A stretch of DNA of 64,000 nt, from NCBI RefSeq assembly GCF_016808335.1, contig NC_053148.1, positions 1,059,001-1,123,000 on the forward strand, read 5' to 3'. Position 1 is the stretch's first letter; every line of letters starts with the position of its first letter. The position numbers and the translations under genes were made by a program. Of the stretch, positions 34,731 to 45,521 are shown in pieces. The DNA is from Panicum virgatum. Taxonomy: Eukaryota; Streptophyta; Magnoliopsida; Poales; Poaceae. Below the pieces are notes generated by a model. That model saw only the letters and a list, made by a program, of their open reading frames with translations. It did no database searches and was not told where the DNA came from.

Positions 34731-35870
34731 TCAGCCAATACACCAAAAAGCACACTTGAGCGGGTTCATCTTCAATCCATACTGACGCATCCTTTCAAGA
34801 GCAAGTCTCAAATCAACCAAATGATGACTCAAGCCGGCCGATTTGATCACAATATCATCAATATAAACTTCCAATATAATGCCAATTAAATCATGGAATA
34901 TCAAATTCATAGCCCTTTGATAAGTAGCACCAGCATTTTTCAAACCAAAAGTCATGGCAACCCACTCAAATAAACCAACGAAACAAGGACATCTAAAGGC
35001 CCTTTTAGATGTATCTTCTTCGGCCATAAATATTTGATTATAACCCGCATTACCATCAAGAAAACTGATAACACGATGTCCAGAAGCCTCATTGATCAAC
35101 ATATCGGCTATAGGCATATGATATTAATCTTTCGGAGTAGCTTTATTAAGATCTCTAAAATCAATGCATATTCTAATCTTGCTCGAATCTTTCTTCTCAA
35201 CGGGCACAATATTAGAGATCCACTCCGCATAACGACAAGACCGAATAAATCGAACATCTAATAAACGATTGATTTCTTCTTTTATTCGGTCATACGTAAC
35301 AGGATTAAAATGCATAGAAGGTTGTTTAAAAGGTCTAAAACCAGTCTTAATCGGCAGCCGATGCTCAACCAAAACACGACTCAAACCAGGCATTTCAGAA
35401 TATTTCCATGCAAAACAATCGACATATTCTTTTAATAAATTTATTAAATCGGCTTTACAATCATCCGGTAAGTTTGCATTTACAAAAGTCGGCCTAGGAA
35501 TAGAACCATCTCCAATGTCTACCTTTTCTAAAGGATCAGCCGACATAAAACCTTGGCCTAACTTGTCTAAGTTATCCAAGTCTTCAATAGCCTCGCACAT
35601 ATCGTTCGCCTTGTCCTGATAGTACTGCTCGATGCGCTGCTGCTGCCAGTCTGCGTTGGACTGGTCTGATGCACCGGTCTGACCGGTCGGCTTCGGCCGG
35701 TCTGACCGGTCAGAGGAAGCGATCTGACCGGTCGGTTCTGTGTTGTTACCCTGCTGCATCATAGAAGTTAGTGTAGCCGATTCTCCATCGGCTTTAGGAC
35801 TGCAGAGACAAAACCCTCCTTGGTTCAACTGATCAAGTCGTAATCGGTCAAGTCCAGGCCTGATAAACAC
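34731..35870 (-). pseudogene. Retrotransposon reverse transcriptase remnant
   Basis: From the upstream end: EHRLPIKTGFRP, IVPVEKKDSSKIRICIDFRD and LNKATPKD, then a TAA at about 35121, then YHMPIADML, AGYNQIFMA, FGLKNAGATYQRAM and the catalytic YIDD box (about 34850). Asp residues of the active site are present, but the frame is interrupted. The N-terminal linker contains Asp/Arg/Ser and Pro/Thr/Gly/Gln repeats encoded by GACCGGTC dyads (35680-35740). Confidence 0.85.
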
Positions 35871-36469
35871 TTGATGTTATCATGTGCACCAACGAACTCA
35901 GAATCGGCGGTACCAATGAAGAAAGAGGCATCATCATGCACAACCTCGACCTCATCGCCGATCCACCGAATAAGAAACTGGTGCAAGTAAGATGGTACAC
36001 ATTGTTTGGCATGAATCCAATCACGTCCAAGTATGAGGTTGAAGTTACCTTGCGCCTCGGAGACGAAGAATGTCGTAGCAACCGTCTTGCTCCCAACGGT
36101 CAACTCCATCGAAGCAACCTCCTTGGCACCAATGGGATCACCTCCTCCAACGCCGTTGACCGTCATGTTCATCTTGATGAGCTCTTCGTCCGTCCCACCG
36201 AGCTTCTTGTAGAGTGAATAGGGCATCAAGTTGACAATTGCCCTGTTATCCACAAGCATACGAGAAATTGGCTTCCCGTTGATGTGCCCCCTCACGTAGA
36301 GAGCCTTCAAGTGGTTATCCGAATCTTTGGGTTTCTGAAATACGGCTTCGCGGGGCCCAAAGTCCAGATGTGCTGTCTCCTCCTCCGGAATCACCCAATA
36401 GTCATCAGAAAAGCGCACAATATTGATCTCCATGTTTGTGCGTTCCGGAGAAGCCTTATAATCCACCAA
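35825..36469 (-). pseudogene. Retrotransposon aspartic protease remnant
   Basis: HINGKPISRMLVDNRAIVNLMP is the retropepsin-type core in which the usual D-S/G-G-A motif reads DNRA, so the active site appears altered. MTVNGVGGGDPIGAKEV and LILGRDWI complete the fold. It lies between gag and RT. Confidence 0.75.
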
Positions 36470-36534
36470 CTCCTCATCCTCTGCAGCTGAAGGAGCTGCT
36501 GGAACCTCTGATGCTCCAGGAGCCGAAGTAGGAA

Positions 36535-39500
36535 CTACCTCTTTGGCCTTCTGCTCAGGCTCAGGGACGACCGGTCTGACCGGTTGCTCTGAGCGTTCAG
36601 ACCGGTCGGCTGGAGCGGTCCGACCGGTCCTGTGGGCTGGTCAGCTGCCTTGACCTGCCACACCTTGCCTTGAGGGATCCTTGGTCTGTACTTGTCGAAC
36701 TGTTCATCCCTCATCTTATCCACCTCTTGTTCCTTCTGTTCTTGGCGGCGAAGACGCTGCAACCTCCTCTTCTGAGTATGTGTTAACCCCGGTGGGCACC
36801 ACCTGGGCTGGAAGTATTTCTCCTTGTCTTGGTCTTTGAGGTTGCTGCTGCTGGCCTCATGATTATTGGTCAACACAAGCTTCTAAGAGACATTGACCGG
36901 TTTCTCAACGATCACCGGTCCCCCTTGTGCATCTTGAGCTTTGCCTTTTCCATCCTCAACTTGCACAACTTTTGCAGCTGGAACCTTCTCAGAATCAACC
37001 TGCATTGGCACTGGTTTGTCCTTCCTTTCCTTGACACGGTATTCTTGGCGCATGGGACGAAATTGAGCTGGCCTCTGCTGAGACCGGTCTGACCGGTCCG
37101 GGGTTCTGCCCCTGACCAGATTGGTGTTGACCTAGTCAGTCGTGAACCGGCTGCTTCAACCTATCAAATACAGGTCCTCTGGAGCTTCCATTCCCCTGGA
37201 AGCGTGGTGGATACAGCATCAGATAGCATTGCATCCAAAATCCCTCGTTCACCCATGCGGGAAACTGAGAATCCGATGCCGGTGGAGCCCATGGCATTGT
37301 AGCGTGCATCGGCTGCATCTGCTGAGAAGGGAACAAGGTAATTACATCACCCCTGCGCTTGCTTGACTCTCCCCTAGGAGAAGAAGGTGCGCCTTGACAC
37401 GGAGGTGACCTCAGTCTCTTTTTTATAGGCCGATCGTTTCGAGCGGCCTTTGAGTACTTGTTCAATAGTCTGCAAAAGGTAGGCTTCTGATTTGCAAGCT
37501 TGCCTTGCACCTTTGGCTGATTAGTCTTCCATGTACCCACTTCCAGACGCTTCGGCTTGAATGTCCAGGGCTGACCACCAGACCGGTCTGACCGGCCGTC
37601 AGGACCGGTCTGACCGGTCAGAGAAACCGGTCTGACCGGTCTCGACTGAGCAGCAGCCCGGTCGCCCGAAGAAGAATCCGCTTGCCCCCCGAGCGTGCGA
37701 GGCTTAAGTATGATCCTCAGATTCTTCTTTCCATCAGGAGTCTTCTCCTGAATCTCCTCCCCGGCTAGAATCTTGTTATCAACAGTCAACGGCCTATCAT
37801 CCCCAATGATCACATTCTTGCCTTTTGCTCCTTCGGCTTGATCCGGCCGAATCAGCACCTTTGCATTATTGAGATCAATGGCATGAACTGGAAACAGAGC
37901 CTTATCTATCTTCATCTCCGGAAAGGCCAATCGTCCTTCATTTATGGCCGATTACACCTGTCGACAAAACACATTACAATCATTAGTTGCATGAGATGAA
38001 GAATTATGAAATTTGCAATAAGCGTGCCGCTTTAGCTCCTCAAGCGGTGGTATAACATGTGTAATTTTCAAATGCCCAAGATGTAATAATTCATCAAAAA
38101 TGCTATCGCACTTGGACACATCGAAAGTAAACTTCATCTCCTCTTGCCGATTCTTTTGAGTCGGTTTAAGAGATGTACAAGTAGATGGTTTGGCCGAGGC
38201 GGGCCAAACAAACTCAGCAGCATATACCTCTTTGTCCTCATCGTCCGATGAATCAGAATCATATTCAACAATGTGAGTGTTTGAACGATGGGACTTGTAG
38301 GTATCCTTTTCTTTTTTAAACTTGGTTTCTTGACTCAAAGTTTTAGCTTGAAGCTGATTTATAGAATAAAAACTCGAACCATCAAGCTTCTTTCTATAGC
38401 TAGAATGTAAACCCGCAAGAGCCAAATCAACCAAATTTTTTCCAGAAAGTGACAAATTAAAACATCGGTTCTTAATATCTTTAAACTTTTTAAAGTATTC
38501 TTGGATATATTCATCTCTACCCTGTCTAACCGATGTCAAGTCTGTCAACTTAGTTTTGTTATCCCCATTATAAAAGTGATCATGAAACTTTTGTTCTAAT
38601 TCATCCCAAGAACGAATCGAGTTAGGAGCTAACAACAAAAACCAAGAGAAAGTTGTTCCAGTCAAAGATATAAAAAAAAATATGCGAACACGCAAAGACT
38701 TGCTAGAACCGACTTCTCCAAGTTGAGTAATATATTGGCTAATATGCTCCCAAGTGGATCAGTTATCATCACCGCTAAACTTGACAAAATTGGGAACACG
38801 CCAACTAGTGGGGTAAGGAATCAAATCAAAAGCATCAACGTACAGCCTACGATATAGCCGACTCCTACCCGCAACAAAACCAAGTTTTTCTTTAAACATA
38901 TCGGCTAGATCTTCTCTCATTCTAGCAAGATCGGCCTCATAGTTACCCGTAGATGTTTGGCCAAAACAATGTGTCGCAGGATCAATAGTGGACATCGCTT
39001 GTGCGGCATACTATGGATTGGCCCTAAGCCAATCATCCCAAACATCTTTGGGCAATGGTGGAGGAAAAGGGGGTTCACCATATGACTTTGTTGTATACGG
39101 CAGCACAAAATCCGCCAATTCCCGCTCCCGGCTATAATCAGCCGAAGCAGGAGGAGGCGTGACTTGTGGCTGTGATGCAGAACCGAGCACCATGGCACCG
39201 GTCTGACCGGTCCGCCCGCTGGGGCATCGGTCTGACCGGTCGGGGCAACCGATCTGACTGGTTCGGCCCTGGACGGACGAACTGAGCCCGGCGGGGGCAT
39301 ATATCCCGCGAAGTAATTCGGCAGCATCCCATACTGATAATTCTCTGACGGTGCGGCCGAAAGACTAGGGTTAAGGGAAAAATTGGAATATTCATTGACA
39401 GGCTTTTTACCCTTGTTTTGCACACTCAAGTCCAAAAGTATATCTTGTGTAAACTTTTGGGACTGTTCGAATCTACTCAAGAAGGCATCGGCAAACTGCT

Positions 39501-39798
39501 TAATAGAATCGAAGGTAAAACTTACCTCGCTTGGAGTGGAAGCAGATGAAGCAGGAGCTCTAGCCATAGTAGATGGGTTCGGCGGTGGCGGTGCAAATGT
39601 GGGCATGCTGAATTCCTCCATCTTGAACACGCCTTGCCGAGTCTTCCCGAAGCATGCAAGCACTCTATTCTTGGCATCCTCCTGTTCCTTCTAGAATATA
39701 GCCTCGAATTGCTTGCGCGTCTCCTCAGGTATGTCTTCATACTTGATGTCGATGGGAGCTGCATCTACCTTGGGGTCAACCTTATCACTGGCCATTGC
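36535..39798 (-). pseudogene. Retrotransposon gag region, multiply interrupted
   Basis: Starts at about 39795 (MASDKVDPKVDA). Reading frames then continue through segments separated by stops near 39693, 39013, 38760 and 37953. Retrotransposon-gag core: SWDELEQKFHDHFY and RDEYIQEYFKKFKDIKNRC, followed by a CCHC-like FCKFHNSSSHATND-type segment near 38010. Three interruptions look like C-to-T changes (CAG to TAG, CGA to TGA, CAA to TAA). Linkers at 36570-36630, 37580-37650 and 39190-39260 are low-complexity Ser/Asp/Arg or Pro/Thr/Gly/Gln encoded by GACCGGTC dyads. Confidence 0.75.
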
Positions 39799-39820
39799 GC
39801 CCGATGAACTCAGATCTTTC

Positions 39821-39840
39821 CCCAGCGGAGTCGCCAAAAA
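39821..39840 (-). other. Primer-binding site-like sequence of the Tat element
   Basis: Directly inside the LTR, the minus strand reads TTGGCGACTCCGCTGGGG, the usual start of a tRNA-complementary primer-binding site in grass gypsy elements. The tRNA species is not assigned. The same site is present near 55088-55106. Confidence 0.6.
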
Positions 39841-39843
39841 GTA

Positions 39844-40360
39844 TGTTGACGCAAAATTAGCCAAAACAAGTTCTAGAATGCACAGGATCGCAACGATCAA
39901 AACCAGACGAAGTCCCCCGGCGACCAGTCAGACTGGTCGCACCAACCGGTCAGACCGGTCGGGCGCAGAGAGCTCCGTGAAGACCTAGAACCTCAAGCTC
40001 GGGAGGGACCCCGTTGGAGCTCGAAGATCTAGGATTGTCTTGAGGTCGGCAGGCAACCCAAGACGCTCTTGAACGCCACAGAGATGAGCAAAGAACAGCA
40101 CGAGATTGGAAAAGCTAGGGTTTGGAGAAAAATAGGAAAATTGTAGATTAATTGATTCGATTGGGTAGAAGGACCTCAATCGGCCGTGGCCTTTATATTT
40201 ATAGCCGGGGAGGACGTACCCCTTCCAAATTGGATTACAAACGGACTCTACAAATCAAATTTAATCTGATTCGGATTACACAGGACCAGACCGGTCTGAC
40301 CGGTCGGCCCGACTGGTCAGACCAGTCGGCCTTCGGCATTGCCAATTTTGGCTGCCAACA
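39844..40360 (-). repeat. LTR of the Tat element (517 bp)
   Basis: Bounded by TGTTGACGC and GCTGCCAACA on the plus strand, with TG...CA ends. It contains a TATA box and GACCGGTC dyads at 39925-39960 and 40288-40330. The duplicate at 55110-55606 is about 20 bp shorter because one dyad unit (GACTGGTCAGACCAGTC) is missing. Confidence 0.75.
40194..40203 (-). promoter_or_regulatory. TATA box in the Tat LTR
   Basis: Minus strand TATAAATATA. Its position inside the LTR, upstream of the R/U5 part and gag on the same strand, fits the retroelement promoter. The duplicate copy has the same word at 55461-55470. Confidence 0.55.
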
Positions 40361-40719
40361 CCAACTCGAAGTAGTCGTTTGTTGCCGTTATGGCATTTCT
40401 GCGTAAAGCATCGGTTCAACCGCTGCTAGACCCATGGATCGTCGGTAAACCGCTGCTAGGGTGTCAGTTAAACCAGTCTCTATAGACCTGCTTCACTACT
40501 ACAGCCTTTGGATTCTTCTCGCACACACCACTTCAGCGAAAAGGCAGTTCAAATACAAATCAACGCAGTGTGTCGGAAGGTTTGGATTTCTACTTGTCTG
40601 ATCTGGTCTGCACTCATCTTCTGAAATCCACGATCCTACAATCAAGTTTAGGTGGTGTCTATCGAGCTATCAAAAATTTATGTGTTTGAACTTTGAAGCT
40701 ATCAAAGGATTTACGTGTA
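40361..40719. other. Spacer between Tat LTR and solo LTR, no gene
   Basis: Contains GGTTCAACCGCTGCTAGA and GGTAAACCGCTGCTAGG near-repeats (about 40408-40460) and a block (40463-40571) that recurs at 50296-50398 and 55713-55814. No coding signal. Confidence 0.5.
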
Positions 40720-40724
40720 GGCTT

Positions 40725-43565
40725 GTTGTGACAGAACCGCTGAGTTAAACCGGCTAGTTAAGCGTAATGGCCATCATTAGAACACATCAGGCGCATTAGC
40801 TTAATTAGGCGTAACTTGACAGTCTGCTTCCAACCCACAGGCCGACCGAAACACATCAGAAGTCTCGCACGACGGCGAGCGCAGACGGTGCCAGCATGAT
40901 ACAATTTCACAAAAAAATTGTAAATATTATTAATCATTTGCAAAACAGCTTTCAAACTAGAATTAATATAAGAAATGACATGAGCGGAAGAGAATCTAAC
41001 TTAAGGAATATTTTTAATAGAGGACAAGTAAAACAAAGACAATAAATCGAGAACTACGGAGACGTGAGGACAGGACATCACATCGAGCCCACCGATGGGA
41101 GTCCTAGTTAGCTTCTATACCTGAAACAGGATAAACAACAAATCCTGTGCAACTAATACTCAACAAAACTTATCCGACTATGGGTATACTTGGCCCACAT
41201 ATCTAGACATGCACGGCTTTCTGGCTGGTGTTTTATTTGCAGAAAAAACATCTAAAAGTGAGTCCTTACTTTCAATTTTTTAGCTCAAGATTTTTCTTTA
41301 GCCTAACCATCAGCTAATATTTGTATAACAACTAGAGCAAACATGGTGGAGCATTAAATAACAATTCAAAGTAATCATCATCATATATCATTCATATTCT
41401 ATCTCATTACTACGATGCGACACAGTGATCATGGTGCTCATATCCGAGAGCGACTGACGGCAAATCGATTCGATTTAACCTTGCAAGATGGACCTAACCA
41501 ACACGGCACACATATGTCCCGTCGAATCATACGCACCAACCATTCCCCTCCCAACCTCGAACTATAGGAACCAGCCCAACGGCATATAGTCAGCCGAGCC
41601 CTACGAGAGACCACCAAAAGTAAATGCGTGCAACCCCTTTCTCCGCGGCCACTCGACTACCCTAGGAGTTGGGTGCAGGTTCCTGTACTTTCGAAGCAAG
41701 GCAGTACTAGGCTTACCAGTTTCAACTACCTCCTACTCCCGGCATGTGGTTAGTACAATTCAAACTCGATCAGCAGGGCCAACAATGGTACGGTCCTCAA
41801 TCGACACAGACAGGGCTAGACACCATGAACTCTGCCCTGATGCCACACCTACACTTCATCATTCCCCATCCGGTCTCCAAATTTCCATTCGTTCCATGTT
41901 GAACATAATAACTCATATAATGAAATATAAAGACATCCTATATCTCGCAAGTAACTGGGACTCGACTTCTACCCTATAGCTCGCGAGTGACAGTAAATCA
42001 CTCGACTTCTACTGAGACCTATTAAGCATGGCAGTACTATCGACCTACACATACTAGTATAAAACTCAAGGGAACCTAGGGATCATGCAACTAAGGTTTC
42101 AAACAATTCCTGAAACGTAATGCACAAGTAATAGATATATAATCTTTCATAATTTAAAATAGTAGGTTATGCACCGAGACTTGCCTGAGGGTAACACTAA
42201 GTTAGTGTTAATACTATCAAGGCCTTGGGCCTTTCCGACCTTGGACCGGGTCTTCGGTTGTTTCAGCGGGTCCTTCCATCTTCTGGAGATGTCCACCGAA
42301 CACCGTCTTGTGGTTCGGTTCCAACACTGTGTGCTTCACATCCACACTTTGTATATCTAGCGTACCTAAATAAGGTGCAACGATGCATATATATAAATGC
42401 ATGGATGATGCAATAAAAGTGCAGCAATTTAAGCACAAGGTCACTATTGCCTAAATATGAACAACTACACAAGCGAAAGTCGATTAAACATTACACCAGG
42501 CTAAACAAAGTGAACCCAATTAGTTTTATATTTTTAGCACTTTCCTAACCCCAATTATGCATTTAACAAGTTATAAGGGCATTTTATCTAATATAATTAA
42601 AACCACATAGTAAAAGTTATCAAATAACACATTTTATAGTTCTATCCTATAGAGCATGAAAATTCGAAGCTAACAAACTTAGTTTTGCATTTTTCTGATT
42701 TTCTGCAATTTTCTACGCATTTTACAAGCACTGCTGCTCAGTGCTGATTGGAAGTACCGACCTACTGTCGGAAGTTCCGACCCTCATCGGAAGCTTTGAG
42801 TTTCTTCCGACAAGAGGCGCTCGGCCAAACCAAAATAAATGTGTAGGAAGTTCCGACAACCATCAGAATTTTTTGTTTTCTTCCGTCAAGGGGTGCTCGG
42901 ACTATCCAAAATAAACATGTAGGAAGTTCCGACAACGTGTCAGAAGTTCCGATAAACACGTTTTTAGCCAAAAATAGAAATCCTTATCACGGGAAAACTA
43001 ACCAACAAAAATCAAAACCCCTTTAGATCCTAGTGAAGGGATGCATATAGAGACGATTGACCAAAAGAAATCACTAAGAACCTCCTACATAGATAGATCG
43101 GGCCGGCAGAAGTTGGAGTACCTTGAACGAGATTTTCTGCGAATAACTTGAAATCAAGGGCACCCCGGGGAGGAGCATGTGGGGAAGATGATCCTTCACG
43201 CGGATTTGAAGCTACCTTGAGCCTGAGATTGAGTGGAAATGGAGGATTTGAGGTCTAGGGCTTAGGTGGGAGAGAGTGAGAGGGAGTGAACGGTGAGGGA
43301 GACGGAGAGTGAACGTGAGAGATGGAGAGAGTGCTGGTGAGGGAGGGAGAGAGAGAGAGAGAGGGAGAGATATTGCTTCTTGTTTTAATGATTGTGGGAC
43401 CAACCAAGTCATACAGGTTCAACCGTTCTGACTGGTTACTTATACCGGTCGGACCGGTCCAGCCCGAGCTGACAAAAAGAATTATCTAGTGGTTTATCAC
43501 GTAAGTTTAAAACTAATAGCCGTGATTAAATTTAATTATAGGTGATTAACACCTGAGGTGTTACA
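40725..43565 (-). mobile_element. Solo LTR (2,841 bp), copy 1
   Basis: Minus strand starts TGTAACACCTCAGGTG and ends GCGGTTCTGTCACA. A 5-bp duplication CTTGT flanks it (40720-40724 and 43566-43570). The dyad TCGGAAGTTCCGA and variants recur at 42765-42960. A CT/GA-rich leader lies at about 43260-43370. There is no internal domain. The same insertion with the same target duplication is in the duplicated unit (55973-58828), so it predates the duplication. Frames such as 41746-41979 are not genes. Confidence 0.85.
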
Positions 43566-43782
43566 CTTGTGTTTGTCAAGTTTCAGGAAATTATGTTACA
43601 CTGCATAAGACGGCACCAGCATCCAAATGCTTGACCACTGATGAGTTGCTCTCAGATCGGAGTACAATTGTTCATCTACAAAGCTGCATGCCGTTTTTGG
43701 CTGGGCCCAATGTGCAACTGAATTGCGCTTTGTAACAAATTCAGTGTTCAGCTATGTGAAGCTATTTCGAGTTTTCCCTCTA

Positions 43783-44041
43783 CTCCCTCTGCTTTTATTT
43801 ACATATCACGTTAGATTTGTCCTAAGTCAAACTTTACCAACTTTGACCAAACTTATATATAAAAGATAATAACATTTACATCACCAAATTTGTTCCATTG
43901 AATTCACCATGAAATATATGTTGATAGTGCATATGTTAGTTAGTATAATTATTGCTCTATTTTTCTATAGAGTTGGTCGAAGTTAGCTAAATTTGACTTA
44001 GAACAAAAACTAATACGACATGTAAATGAAAACGGAGGGAG
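43783..44041. mobile_element. Stowaway MITE, copy 1
   Basis: 259 bp with ends CTCCCTCTGCTTTTATTT and the inverse AACGGAGGGAG, flanked by TA. This is the classic grass Stowaway (Tc1/mariner) structure. Confidence 0.95.
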
Positions 44042-44043
44042 TA

Positions 44044-45521
44044 CTCCTCTAGCTAGCCGATGTTCTGTATGACTGTATGGGCCTTTAAGTTACAAAGCGA
44101 AAAACACTGTACAACTAAAATGTATGTAGCTCTCTTATCGTTTCTCAATGAAGCAAAAACAGATCACATTCTACAAGATTAAGTCCTAAGACTCTGCATA
44201 TCAACCACAGTTTTCTTTCTCATGTGCATTACTTAATCTGCTGAGAATATATGTTAACAATGCAATTCACTCCTCAAAAGGGGGATAAGCACCAATTAAA
44301 ACCCCAACACCTTCACATGGAAGCACCCCCATTGACTTGGAGACAAATGCTAATGTTGAATTAAGGAATCTCATTTAACAGAACTGTTGGATTAGAGACA
44401 GCATGTTGCAATAAAGAGCATGCATTTTTTTAGATAAAAGGGTAGAAATCATCCAGCTTCATTTACCTTGGTGAGGTAAAATCAGGCCAATTATTAGAAC
44501 CACAATCCAATGCAACTAACACGCCATTAACGGATGACCTGCATCTCCACTCATACCAGGTGCAGACACAAACATGCAAAGTTTCTTTAGTTTAGACTAA
44601 TGAAAACCAATCCTAAAAGTAGATAAACATCTCTTAGAAGCAAACAGCTCAAGAGACGAAGATTCGAGTAATCAGCACGCCGCAAGCAAATCATCATGTT
44701 GTTCTTCGTGTCACTGTAATTGGGCTCATTGTTGGAGCCAATATATCCCTCTAAACTGTACCTTCAAAAAGGATTTGGGCCAACATTTGTCAAAAACTAT
44801 TTCGTAAATCGGCCAACATAGTGTCGATGCTGCAGTCAATAAAAGCAATGAAACGAAGAGCATGCATGGAAAGCAAAAGGTAATTACCAGGATTTTAAGA
44901 AGAGTGAAAAAATGCTTTAGCTCCGCTTATTGTCGTCCATAAAGGTCTCTTCACTACATTCTTTGCCGTACATGAAGTAATAACCACCTACAGATTTTTA
45001 TTCATCCAATAGAACAAAACTATTATCATTGTGGAAGAAATTTAAAAAGTAGTCAACAATGTTTAAAAGATTTGAATTACTGGTAAGCAATGCAAGTCTA
45101 GGAGATAGCTTATGAGGAGAAACTAACTCCACCTATTCTGAAACAGAAAAAAGGAGAAAAGATAAAATTATGTGTAAACAAAGCTAAATTAAAGCACATG
45201 CATACCTTTTCTATAACACCCAGGGATGCTACTAAGTTACCTAACAATAATGACTATAAAATTCCTCTAGCACTTACTTTGAAAATGGAGGCAACATGGA
45301 TGCAACCAGAAAAAGGATAGAAAGACTAGAATACTTCTAAGAAACACAATAGATGACCTAAGAATAAACAACAGAACATGATATAACATGATGTTTAACC
45401 AAAAGTGCAGTCACGCAATATGATTGGTAAATAGAACTTTGTAGAGGGACAAATTTCCTTGAATTGTCATAGAGCATATGAACATTGAAACAATTTGCAC
45501 ATAAGGAAACTGTTATGCAGA
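44044..45521. other. Downstream flank of resistance gene copy 1, no gene
   Basis: AT-rich sequence repeated almost unchanged at 59315-60792. No coding family, RNA gene or clear element boundary seen. It probably includes the 3' UTR of the minus-strand gene. Confidence 0.5.

Larger units (their letters stand above)
32705..40360 (-). mobile_element. Decayed Ty3/gypsy retrotransposon, Tat lineage, 3'-truncated
   Basis: Minus-strand order is LTR, primer-binding site, gag, protease, reverse transcriptase, RNase H, a second RNase H and integrase. The extra RNase H before integrase is the hallmark of the Tat lineage. The coding region is broken by many stops and frameshifts, so it is not autonomous. 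Only the 5' LTR remains; the opposite LTR is absent. GACCGGTC dyads occur repeatedly in gag, in the gag-pol linkers and in the LTR. The gag/LTR end is duplicated at 54327-55606. Confidence 0.9.

Noticed and set aside
41746..42472. Small genes in the solo LTR
   Set aside because: The frames are short, are shared with the duplicate only because the LTR was duplicated, and have no recognisable domain.
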